Of a stretch of DNA of 8,973 bases, positions 1-7,429 are shown piece by piece (position 1 is the stretch's first letter; each line of letters opens with the position of its first letter). The position numbers and the translations under genes were made by a program. The DNA is from Limisphaerales bacterium. GTDB taxonomy: Bacteria > Verrucomicrobiota > Verrucomicrobiia > Limisphaerales > UBA11358. Location: NCBI GenBank assembly GCA_027451565.1, contig DAIDJC010000127.1:1-8973 (forward strand). Reading direction: 5' to 3'. A model generated the notes under the pieces. That model made no database searches, had not been told where the DNA came from, and saw only the letters and a list, made by a program, of their open reading frames with translations.

Positions 1-959
1 GCGGAGCTGCGTGAAACCCGTGGATTCATTTCAATGATAACCATTCGCCCATTGTCCGGGCTGACCCCAAACTGGATGTTTGAACCCCCTGTTTCCACTC
101 CCACGGCGCGGATCACGGCGAAACTCTGGTCGCGCATGATTTGGTATTCTTTGTCTGTGAGCGTCTGAATGGGAGCCACGGTGATGCTATCGCCCGTATG
201 CACCCCCATGGGATCAAAGTTCTCAATGGAGCAGATGATCACGCAATTGTCTGCCTTGTCCCGCATGACTTCCATCTCGTACTCCTTCCAACCGAGGAGG
301 GATTCTTCGATGAGGATTTCGCTGACGGGGGAGAGTTCGATGCCGCGCTTGGCGATTTCCAGGAATTCCTCGGGGTTGTAGCCGATGCCGCCGCCAGTGC
401 CGCCCAAGGTGAATGCGGGTCGCACTATCAAGGGATACCTCCCGATGCGCTCGGCCACGGCGCGGGCTTCATCCATATTATGTGCCACCCCTGAAATGGG
501 CACATCCAAGCCAATCTGCAACATCAAGTCCTTGAAAGCCAGGCGGTCCTCCCCTTTGTGAATGGCTTCCGGCTTGGCTCCGATCATTTCCACGTCGTGC
601 CGGGCCAGGGCACCATTGCGATGAAGGGCCATCGCGGTGTTCAGGGCGGTCTGGCCGCCCAATGTGGGCAACAAAACCAGCTTGCCCGCAGCACCCAACC
701 GCGCCATTTCGGCCCGCTCGCGGATTATAATCTTTTCCACCGCCTCCGGCGTGATGGGTTCCACGTAAGTGCGATCGGCAAACTCCGGATCGGTCATGAT
801 GGTGGCTGGATTCGAGTTCACCAATATGACGCGGTATCCCTCCTCTTTGAGGGCCTTGCAGGCCTGTGTGCCGGAGTAATCAAACTCACAGGCCTGGCCG
901 ATGACGATGGGGCCTGCGCCAATGATCAGTACGCTGTGTATGTCGGTGCGTTTGGGCAT
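1..959 (-). CDS. carB: Carbamoyl-phosphate synthetase large subunit, N-terminal part (runs off left edge)
   Basis: CarB makes carbamoyl phosphate from bicarbonate, ATP and ammonia supplied by the CarA glutaminase, for arginine and pyrimidine synthesis in the cytoplasm. The start is clear: the protein opens MPKRTDIHSVLIIGAGPI, the family's conserved N terminus, followed by VIGQACEFDYSGTQA. About 319 codons of an expected ~1,070 are present. They cover the pre-ATP-grasp fold and most of the first ATP-grasp (carboxyphosphate) domain. Visible motifs include NSNPATIMTDP, the glycine-rich loop LGGTGGGIGYN, GWKEYEMEVMRD, SIENFDPMGVHTGDSITVAP, and EMNPRVSR at residues 310-317, whose Glu, Asn and Arg bind metal and ATP. 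I see no frameshift or missing key residue. No Shine-Dalgarno sequence precedes the ATG. The gene immediately upstream is a glycosidase, so carA is not adjacent on that side. The family call is nearly certain; only the C-terminal half is unseen. Confidence 0.97.
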   Translation of the reverse strand, partial: MPKRTDIHSVLIIGAGPIVIGQACEFDYSGTQACKALKEEGYRVILVNSNPATIMTDPEFADRTYVEPITPEAVEKIIIRERAEMARLGAAGKLVLLPTLGGQTALNTAMALHRNGALARHDVEMIGAKPEAIHKGEDRLAFKDLMLQIGLDVPISGVAHNMDEARAVAERIGRYPLIVRPAFTLGGTGGGIGYNPEEFLEIAKRGIELSPVSEILIEESLLGWKEYEMEVMRDKADNCVIICSIENFDPMGVHTGDSITVAPIQTLTDKEYQIMRDQSFAVIRAVGVETGGSNIQFGVSPDNGRMVIIEMNPRVSRSS

Positions 960-1092
960 AACTGTAAACGGTTCAATGAAACACGGATTAAAGCTTCGGT
1001 GAAAGCAAAATCCCATGAGGTTTTCCTCTTTTTTGAAATCCGAACCTGCCAGTTCAAATGCTAAAGGACAGTTTCCGGTCGTTTCAGGGATT

Positions 1093-1115
1093 GGTTTGAA
1101 CCGCTCTTTTCAACC
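1093..1115 (-). other. Weak imperfect hairpin downstream of the GH1 gene
   Basis: The 208-bp gap between the GH1 stop and carB contains an inverted repeat. A 7-bp stem (GGTTGAA with TTCAACC, one bulged base) encloses an 8-nt loop. It lies about 50 nt past the GH1 stop on the transcribed strand. No T-tract follows, so an intrinsic terminator is doubtful. I saw no other clear signal in this gap and no convincing -35/-10 pair for carB. Confidence 0.2.
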
Positions 1116-1128
1116 GGCTGTCATTGCT

Positions 1129-1136
1129 GGGGGGGG
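1129..1136. repeat. Eight-base G homopolymer in the GH1-carB gap
   Basis: An uninterrupted run of eight G (eight C on the transcribed strand) lies about 32 nt past the GH1 stop codon. It is outside every confident coding region. Runs of this length are prone to slippage and to sequencing error. It is too far from the carB start to have an obvious promoter-spacing role. Confidence 0.6.
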
Positions 1137-1167
1137 TGAAATGCGGGCTTGGGGCAGGTTCCGCGCG

Positions 1168-2439
1168 TCACTGTACCAAGGCATTGGCCTGGCAAATACG
1201 TGCATAGACGAGGGCCAGGGGTTTCAAGGCCCGGGGCAGGGCGGGGTCGGAGAAATCCACCGACAAAAGGCCGAATTTTTTGGTGTATCCAAACTGCCAC
1301 TCAAAATTATCCAGGAGCGACCAATAAAAAAATCCGCGAACATCCACTCCTGCCTCGATGGCCCGATGCAGGGAGGCAAGGTTTTGCCGCAGGTCCCGTT
1401 CACGAAAGGGTTCATCCTGCGAAGCTGCTCCGTGCTCGGTGATGTAAATGGGAAGCCTGCATTTTGAGTGGAGATAACCCAAAATGTTCTGCAGGCCTTC
1501 CGGGTATCGTTCCACCATATCATCGCAAGTGAAGCCAAAATCCTTGAGGCGTTTCACCGGGGCGCCACTGGCGGGGATGAGCGGCGCAAAATGATGGAAT
1601 CGCACGCGGCCGTAATAATTCAAGCCAACGAATGTGGATGCCTTGACGCGCCCGGACCCCAGAAAAGCATTCAAAACATATTTATTAAATGTGTAATGAC
1701 AGGCGGCGGCGGTGGTTTGGTCCCAGAGTGAATACGGTTTGAAGGCGTGAAAATAGGTCCAGTTTTTGGAAATCCCCACCTCGGGCGGCCCGCTGGGGCC
1801 GCGGCGTGCCAGGATGATATTACTGACCTGAATGTGAGCCCTGGCCATATGGTCAATGACACGTTGAAAACGGTCCAGCCGCCATTTTTGGCCTGGTGGA
1901 AAGCCTCCCAGCAAATAAGCCACACAGGCGTAGGTATCCGGCTCATTGAAGGTGTTCCAAAGATGCACCCTGTCCCGCAGGAGAGGCACCAGCCGGGTGG
2001 CATAGTCCACAAAAGCCTGGATGGTGCCGGGGTTTGTCCAACCACCCGCCCCGGAAATCCATGGAGGGTTTGAAAAATGATGAAGGACCACCATGGGAGT
2101 GATGCCGGCTGTCTTGAGGCGATCCAGCAAGTCCACATAGCGATCCAATTCCTTGCGGTTGATCTCACCAAAGGGGCGGGACTGGAGGCGTCCCCACTCT
2201 ATCCCAAAGCGGTAGGCATTCGAACCCAACTTTTTCATCCAACCCACGTCCTCGGGATAGCGATGATATTGGTCGCAAGCCGTTCGGCAATGGCTTCCAT
2301 CCTGGGCGATGAAATGAGTCCATTCGTTTTCAATATGGCCTTCAACCTGCGTCGGCGAAGTGGCCGTGCCCCAGAGGAAGCCATCAGGAAAACGCAAAAC
2401 GTCCGGGGCCAGGGGCATTCTTGAATCGGTGGAGATCAT
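1168..2439 (-). CDS. Family GH1 beta-glycosidase (beta-glucosidase-like), cytoplasmic
   Basis: A retaining beta-glycosidase of family GH1, 423 aa, slightly shorter than the usual ~440-480. It probably hydrolyses beta-glucosides or beta-galactosides taken up by the cell. The barrel begins at FPDGFLWGTATSPTQVEG (residues 17-34), the GH1 N-terminal signature. The acid/base Glu166 lies in TFNEP and the nucleophile Glu335 in ITEHG, where most members have TENG. Other active-site positions present are Gln31, His121 (LHHFSNP), Tyr276 (NYYG) and Trp363. NFEW (368-371) carries the glycone-binding Glu370 expected for non-phosphorylated sugars, so a 6-phospho-beta-glycosidase is unlikely. FGYTKKFGLLSVDF near the end is also typical. 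No signal peptide is visible. The first ATG is used; Met8 (position 2418) is a realistic alternative because many relatives start just before LRFPDGF. It follows parC by 49 bp and may be cotranscribed. Exact substrate is not determinable. Confidence 0.92.
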   Translation of the reverse strand: MISTDSRMPLAPDVLRFPDGFLWGTATSPTQVEGHIENEWTHFIAQDGSHCRTACDQYHRYPEDVGWMKKLGSNAYRFGIEWGRLQSRPFGEINRKELDRYVDLLDRLKTAGITPMVVLHHFSNPPWISGAGGWTNPGTIQAFVDYATRLVPLLRDRVHLWNTFNEPDTYACVAYLLGGFPPGQKWRLDRFQRVIDHMARAHIQVSNIILARRGPSGPPEVGISKNWTYFHAFKPYSLWDQTTAAACHYTFNKYVLNAFLGSGRVKASTFVGLNYYGRVRFHHFAPLIPASGAPVKRLKDFGFTCDDMVERYPEGLQNILGYLHSKCRLPIYITEHGAASQDEPFRERDLRQNLASLHRAIEAGVDVRGFFYWSLLDNFEWQFGYTKKFGLLSVDFSDPALPRALKPLALVYARICQANALVQ

Positions 2440-2458
2440 TCAGGATGCAATCCCGCCC

Positions 2459-2478
2459 GGGCGCCCTCTCGGGCGCCC
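2459..2478 (-). other. GC-rich hairpin with GNRA loop between parC and the GH1 gene
   Basis: Two copies of GGGCGCCC, itself a palindrome, flank GAGA on the transcribed strand. They give a perfect 8-bp all-GC stem closed by a GNRA-type tetraloop. It starts about 10 nt past the parC stop and ends about 19 nt before the GH1 ATG. No T-run follows, so it is not a classic intrinsic terminator. It could act as an mRNA 3'-end stabiliser, a processing or pausing site, or a modulator of GH1 translation. The structure is seen directly; its function is inferred. Confidence 0.55.
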
Positions 2479-2488
2479 AGCAGCCAGG

Positions 2489-4606
2489 TCAGGTGAATAA
2501 AATCCGGCTGGTGGCAGCCGATTCATCCCATCCACGCGTGGGTTGGTCCGTGACGGAGGCAATATCCTTGATGGAAATTTGCCGCCCCCGGGTTTTGGGT
2601 GTCTTGATCTCGACCTGGGACGGATCGCAAGTTTGCTGGGCGACTTTTTGATGGGGAGCCGGTTTGTACCGGACATACAAGGTCTTGGGCGTGTCGGGCG
2701 CAAAAAACAGGATGCGTGACTTTTCAGGGATGCAAGAATAAACCTTGTTCAGGATGGTTCCGCCAAAGACAAAGCGCTTCAGGTAGCTGGCATCGCGGTC
2801 TGTATAGGCGCAGGTAAAGATTTTTTCCCTGTCCGGCAGGCCGCAATAAAAGAGGTCCTGGCCCACAAACAATTTCTCTGGAAGCTCGCAAACCTTGTAC
2901 GTGCCATCCTTGAAAACCATTAACAACTTGTCAAATTTGGTGCATTCCAGCCGGAATTCATCACCGGACACTTTATAGCCCAAATACCCGCTTTCCCTGT
3001 CATAAGCCACCTTGAAGGCCTTGAAAGCGACGGCTTTGGCATCCACTTCCTCGTGGCGGGCCGACTTGGTGGTGAGTCGCGGGTAGAGGGGGCCGTACTT
3101 TGCCAGCAACGCCTCCAAATGCCCCGTCACATAGCGCGTAAGATTTTTCAAATGGCCGCGGGTTTGCTCCCGCTCCTCCCGCGTGCGGGCCATCTCCTCG
3201 CGATGCTTTTGAATATCGAAAAGGGAAATGCGCCGGATGCGCACCTGCAAAAGCCGGTCCACGTCGACTTCCACCATTTCTCGCACCAGCTCTTTTTTGA
3301 ACGGCTTGAAGCCCTCGTAAACCGAGGCGATCACCGCCTCATTGGTTTTGCATTGCTCTATTTTTTTATAGATGCGTTCCTCTATGAAAATGCGCTCCAA
3401 GGTGCGATAGTGCAATTCATCCGTGAGCTTTTGCTCGCGCAACTCCAATTCCTTCTTGAGAATGGCCGTTAGCTGAAGGGTGTTTTCATGGAGCACCTCG
3501 CTCACCGTCATTTCCACCGGGCGATTCTCGCGGATTACAATGATCCGGCTGGCAATGCTCACCTCACAATCCGTGAAGGCGTACAAGGCATCCACCATTT
3601 TTTCCGCATCCACGCCGGAGGGGCATTCAATTTCAATCTCCACGTTTTCCGAGGTGAAATCGTTGATGGATTTCACCTTCAACTTGCCTTTGCGCGCTGC
3701 GTCCTCGATTGAAGTGATCAGGGAATCTGTGGTGGTGGTGGGCGGGATTTCCGTGATGACCACCGTGGAATCATCCCTGGTTTTAATGCGGGCACGCACC
3801 TTGACCGAACCTTTTCCATCCTGGTAATCGCGGGCGTCCATGAGGCCGCCTGTTGGAAAATCCGGCAGGCATTTGAACGGCTGGTTGCGCAGAATGGCTA
3901 TTTGCGCAGAAATCAGCTCGAAAAAATTGTGGGGCAATATTCGGGCGCTCAGCCCCACTGCGATTCCCTCGGCTCCCAGCATGAGCACCAAGGGCAGCTT
4001 GCAGGGCAGTTGCACCGGCTCCTCCTTGCGCCCGTCATAAGTGGGGATGAACTCGGTGATTTCGTCATTAAAAAGCTCCTGCCTGGCCAGTTCAGTGAGG
4101 CGGCACTCAATATAACGCGGCGCAGCCGCGGGGTCGCCAGTGAATAAATTCCCGAAATTTCCCTGGCCCTCAATCAGGTACCGCTTGTTGGCCAGCACCA
4201 CAATGGCGTCATCAATGGAGGCATTTCCATGGGGATGGTACTTCATGGTTTCCCCGGTGACGCTGGCCACCTTTATGAAACGCCCGTCATCAAGGGTGTG
4301 CAGGACGTGCATGATCCTTCGTTGAACCGGCTTGAGCCCGTCCCCCAGGCTGGGGATGGCACGGTCCCGGATCACATAGCTGGCATAATCCAGGAAACCC
4401 CGGTCCACGCGCGCGTGCAGCGCGCCGTCACGGTTCTTGGGGTCAAAGATGCGCGCGGTTTTGTTTTCCACCACTTCAGCCACCACATGATTGCCACCAT
4501 TGCCGGAGGGAGTGGATGCGGGAACATCAGACGGACCCGCTGCGGGCTGGTTGCCAGCGAGCGGCAGTTCGTTTTGTCCAGAAACTTGTTTGCGTTTGGC
4601 TGCCAT
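2489..4606 (-). CDS. parC: DNA topoisomerase IV subunit A
   Basis: The DNA cleavage and rejoining subunit of the type IIA topoisomerase that decatenates chromosomes, acting with ParE as A2B2. The 705-aa protein has a ~60-residue low-complexity N-terminal extension. The breakage-reunion domain then starts at ALHARVDRGFLDYASYVIRDRAIP and DGLKPVQRRIMH. The winged-helix region carries YHPHGNASIDDA (123-134), and the catalytic tyrosine is Tyr165 in AAPRYIE. GLSARILPHNFFELI and the DFPTGGLMDARDY tower-side motif follow, then a long charged coiled-coil region (about 375-500). The C-terminal ~180 residues are a short beta-rich region without a GyrA box, which favours ParC over GyrA. The ParE partner is encoded just upstream in the same direction, separated by one gene. 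There is no evident Shine-Dalgarno before the ATG. A GyrA identity is the main alternative, less likely given the sequence type and the neighbouring ParE. Confidence 0.93.
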   Translation of the reverse strand: MAAKRKQVSGQNELPLAGNQPAAGPSDVPASTPSGNGGNHVVAEVVENKTARIFDPKNRDGALHARVDRGFLDYASYVIRDRAIPSLGDGLKPVQRRIMHVLHTLDDGRFIKVASVTGETMKYHPHGNASIDDAIVVLANKRYLIEGQGNFGNLFTGDPAAAPRYIECRLTELARQELFNDEITEFIPTYDGRKEEPVQLPCKLPLVLMLGAEGIAVGLSARILPHNFFELISAQIAILRNQPFKCLPDFPTGGLMDARDYQDGKGSVKVRARIKTRDDSTVVITEIPPTTTTDSLITSIEDAARKGKLKVKSINDFTSENVEIEIECPSGVDAEKMVDALYAFTDCEVSIASRIIVIRENRPVEMTVSEVLHENTLQLTAILKKELELREQKLTDELHYRTLERIFIEERIYKKIEQCKTNEAVIASVYEGFKPFKKELVREMVEVDVDRLLQVRIRRISLFDIQKHREEMARTREEREQTRGHLKNLTRYVTGHLEALLAKYGPLYPRLTTKSARHEEVDAKAVAFKAFKVAYDRESGYLGYKVSGDEFRLECTKFDKLLMVFKDGTYKVCELPEKLFVGQDLFYCGLPDREKIFTCAYTDRDASYLKRFVFGGTILNKVYSCIPEKSRILFFAPDTPKTLYVRYKPAPHQKVAQQTCDPSQVEIKTPKTRGRQISIKDIASVTDQPTRGWDESAATSRILFT

Positions 4607-4698
4607 AAATATGACTTGCGAGGGCCGTAATATGCCCGTTTGCCGTGCAGATGCCAGAATGTTTTACCGGGTGGCGGCAAGCGCGGGGCGGCTGGGTC

Positions 4699-4723
4699 GG
4701 CAGGCCTGCCTTATTTGGCAGGC
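4699..4723 (-). other. Overlapping inverted repeats at the metalloprotease stop codon
   Basis: GGCAGGCCTGCC (4699-4710) is a perfect palindrome. Its right part, GCCTGCC (4704-4710), also pairs with GGCAGGC (4717-4723) across a 6-nt loop that includes the TAA stop, forming a 7-bp stem. The two pairings are mutually exclusive. No T-tract follows on the transcribed strand, so termination after the protease gene is uncertain. Confidence 0.35.
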
Positions 4724-7344
4724 AATGGCGGGAGACCTCCAGGCGCAGCAGGCAATTCAGCCAGAATAGCCAGTTGCTGCTGGTACCAGTCTCGCAATGG
4801 GCGCGACAGCATATGCACCGAAAAATCCTTGAAATGGTTCAGGTTCAAGGCGTCCTCCACCTGTTTTCGCAATTGCTTGTTGAGGTCCGCCTTGGCATCG
4901 TCCGCCCAACCAGCATACGAACCCGCTGAATCAGCCAGCATGGCCACCGCCGCCTTGCGGGTTTCAGTGTCGTAAGTGTACACGGGCACCTGCACGCTGG
5001 CCGCATCCTCCTTGCCGTTGATGTACCGATTGGAATCCTGCGCGGTGATAATCATCCCTGCCACCGCAATGATTCGTTTTTCGAGCTGGGCGGTGATGTC
5101 ATCCTCGTTCACAGACCCCGACATGGCAGCTTCCACGCCCAAATCCCGGTGGGTTTTGGCCAGCAATTGACAAAAATCCTTGATCCATTCCTTTTGCAGC
5201 GTGGCGAAAAATTCCCGGCCACGGGCGGATATCAGAGCGGTTTCCTCCGGGGTGAAATGGTGGGTTTTATCATCCAAGCCGGTGAACTGAAGATACTGCG
5301 GCTCCTTGAGCAGCTGGTTCAGGCGGTCTTCCAGGTTCGTGATCTCCAGCCGTGGGACCAAATCAATGTTGGTCGGGGCTGGCCCTTGATCCAGGGAGAA
5401 AGATGGTGGCAATGACGAAAAGAAGGCCCTATCCACCCCGCCCAATTCCTGCACCTGTCTGTTCAGATACTTCCAATGCGCTTTCAACCGGGCATCGCGG
5501 TTCATGTCTCCAATGTAGGGGAAGGCACTTTCCACCCTCAACGATCGAGTTCCGGCATTAAACCACAATAATTCATCCTCTTCCGTCATTGTCAGGTTTA
5601 CGGCAACGTTTTCGGGATGCAAATCAACTTGGTCCAAGGGGATCCGGTCATTTGCATTTTGCGGGGCGCGGGCGCTGATGAAGCGTTCGATGAGGAAATT
5701 GGGCAACAAATTCAGCAAACGTGCCTGCTCGGAATAGGAGGTTGCCAGCGGATCGCGGCCATAATCAAAGGCACGCACATCACCATAAGTCCCGAGGTCT
5801 TCATCCGTGGCGAATAAAATGTGGTTGGTCTGCTCATCCACTTCATTTTTATAGCCCCAGGCGATGGCTTCACGATCGTAGGGCAGGGGTTTGTGTTCCG
5901 TACGAATCTGCCACCCGGTGAATACTGCCGCTTTGAAAACATTGTAATCCATCACCGAAGTGGTGGCGATATCATTGGTGCGGGAATCCAGGGGTTTGCC
6001 AGCCACATAATCCTTGAACCATTGATCCAAGGCCTGGCTGCTCAAGGTGGCACCCAGACTGCCGGCAAAATTATGGCGCAATCCCAGGATATGACCAACT
6101 TCATGGGCGACCACCTCGCGGACATAATCCTGGGATGCCCGCAGGGTGCTGGCATCATCCAAACCGGGTGTGGCCAGCATTTCGTTCAGGCCGTTGGCCA
6201 TCTCTGCGGCAAATGCACCGGGAGTTTCATCGCAACACTCCGCCGATTTCAAGAATGGCACGCTCAGGTTCACCGTTACCCGGCCCGTGGACTTGGGAGG
6301 TGTGGCTGCGTCTTGGAATTCACGCAGTAAAGAGCGGGTTTCTGCCTTGCTAAAAAAGGCAAAGGCGCTTGTGAGGTAAACCTGCCCGTGTTTCGATTCC
6401 CCGGTTAATGGGTCCAGCAGAATATCCGCATAAGCAAAACCGGCGTGGTCCCACGGCACCCATTGCACAAGATTATAGCGGGCATCCGGCGCGGTCACTC
6501 CCTCGGGAGCCTTGGCCACCGTAACAACATTGCTGCCAAACACGGAATTCCAATACAAAATGCCATCACGCACCGCCTGCTCATAATCCGCAGGTGTATT
6601 CGCGGAATAATAGAAGGGGATGGGATGGGTCAGGTCAAATCGGGCTATGCGGGTGGATACACGGCCCGTCCCCGGTTCGATTTCGCCTTCCGTTTCAAAA
6701 AAACGCACGTAACGGGCGTCCATCTTGCCAGGTTCCTTGCCATTGAAATGCCCCGGGAGATAGGGGGTGATGAAATAGCGGATCTCGAATTGTTCCTCCA
6801 AATCCTGGTCATTTTCCCGGCTGCGTGCCTGCACGCTCTGGCGGATGACCAAGTCCTGCCCCTGCTTCTGAACGTCAAAAACCCGGCTCTCAGGAATCTC
6901 CAGTGTGGTTTCGTGGTCATACAACCCGGCTACCCCGCCATCGGTCCAGCCCTCGGTGAACACCTGACTCATACCTTTGTTGAAATCCACCACCACCTGC
7001 CGATTGTCCCTTCGCACAATGGGGAAAGTGGCCAGTAGGCGCCGCGCCGGCAGGTCTTCCGTAACCACCAGGCCCCGGGTGGATTCATACATGTCCACAC
7101 TGTCCGCATAAACGGCGAATTGAACGATCCTCCCCGCCAGCCCCGAACTGGTGGCAGCCCATTTCTGGGGAATCAAGGATGCGGAAAACAAATAATCATG
7201 GCCAAAGGCTCCTTGGGGAATGGCCAGGTCATAATCATCCGCCACGTCCAACGGAGGGACCATGTCCGCCCGGGTTCCCGCCGTGACCAATAAAAACAGA
7301 AAAAAAATCCAGCCCGGGCAAATGCCTGATTTAAAAAGGTTCAT
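4711..7344 (-). CDS. Secreted zinc metalloprotease, metzincin-like (DUF5117/DUF4953 type)
   Basis: A large exported zinc peptidase, 877 aa from the chosen start. A Sec signal peptide is visible: MNLFKSG, a hydrophobic stretch WIFFLFLLV, then a TAGTRA cleavage site near residue 26. With no lipobox, the protein is probably periplasmic or secreted. The catalytic motif HEVGHILGLRH (residues 414-424) supplies three zinc-binding His and the general-base Glu. SVMDY about 40 residues later is the metzincin Met-turn (Met465). HNFAGS after the motif and the long helical C terminus match bacterial 'zinc-dependent metalloprotease' proteins with DUF5117 and DUF4953 domains; that assignment is from memory. 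The in-frame reading extends upstream to a TTG at 7509 inside parE, which I reject. An ATG at 7374 is possible, but the ATG at 7344 best fits the signal peptide and has GAGGGAGG 15 nt upstream, a long spacing. It lies 85 bp after parE and 104 bp before parC. Substrate unknown. Confidence 0.87.
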   Translation of the reverse strand: MNLFKSGICPGWIFFLFLLVTAGTRADMVPPLDVADDYDLAIPQGAFGHDYLFSASLIPQKWAATSSGLAGRIVQFAVYADSVDMYESTRGLVVTEDLPARRLLATFPIVRRDNRQVVVDFNKGMSQVFTEGWTDGGVAGLYDHETTLEIPESRVFDVQKQGQDLVIRQSVQARSRENDQDLEEQFEIRYFITPYLPGHFNGKEPGKMDARYVRFFETEGEIEPGTGRVSTRIARFDLTHPIPFYYSANTPADYEQAVRDGILYWNSVFGSNVVTVAKAPEGVTAPDARYNLVQWVPWDHAGFAYADILLDPLTGESKHGQVYLTSAFAFFSKAETRSLLREFQDAATPPKSTGRVTVNLSVPFLKSAECCDETPGAFAAEMANGLNEMLATPGLDDASTLRASQDYVREVVAHEVGHILGLRHNFAGSLGATLSSQALDQWFKDYVAGKPLDSRTNDIATTSVMDYNVFKAAVFTGWQIRTEHKPLPYDREAIAWGYKNEVDEQTNHILFATDEDLGTYGDVRAFDYGRDPLATSYSEQARLLNLLPNFLIERFISARAPQNANDRIPLDQVDLHPENVAVNLTMTEEDELLWFNAGTRSLRVESAFPYIGDMNRDARLKAHWKYLNRQVQELGGVDRAFFSSLPPSFSLDQGPAPTNIDLVPRLEITNLEDRLNQLLKEPQYLQFTGLDDKTHHFTPEETALISARGREFFATLQKEWIKDFCQLLAKTHRDLGVEAAMSGSVNEDDITAQLEKRIIAVAGMIITAQDSNRYINGKEDAASVQVPVYTYDTETRKAAVAMLADSAGSYAGWADDAKADLNKQLRKQVEDALNLNHFKDFSVHMLSRPLRDWYQQQLAILAELPAAPGGLPPLPAK

Positions 7345-7429
7345 GCAGGGGCGAAAATGCCTCCCTCGCCTCATGCTAGCAAGCGCAAACAGGACTGGCA
7401 CAGGGTCGCCTCTTTTAATGTGGCGGGGT

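Noticed and set aside
558..1467. Plus-strand open frames spanning the carB start and the GH1-carB gap
   Set aside because: Most of their length is antisense to carB or GH1. The part in the gap shows no domain, signal peptide or ribosome-binding site.
1468..2424. Plus-strand open frames opposite the GH1 gene
   Set aside because: They overlap the GH1 catalytic motifs in antisense and contain nothing recognisable.
4607..4680. Possible promoter for parC (CTGGCA, 17-bp spacer, CATATT on the minus strand)
   Set aside because: Each box matches only four of six consensus bases. This is expected by chance in a 100-bp gap, and promoter consensus in this lineage may differ.
5821..7038. Long plus-strand open frames (5821-6330, 6445-7038) opposite the metalloprotease
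   Set aside because: They are antisense to the zinc motif and the conserved body of the protease, with no family resemblance and no start context.
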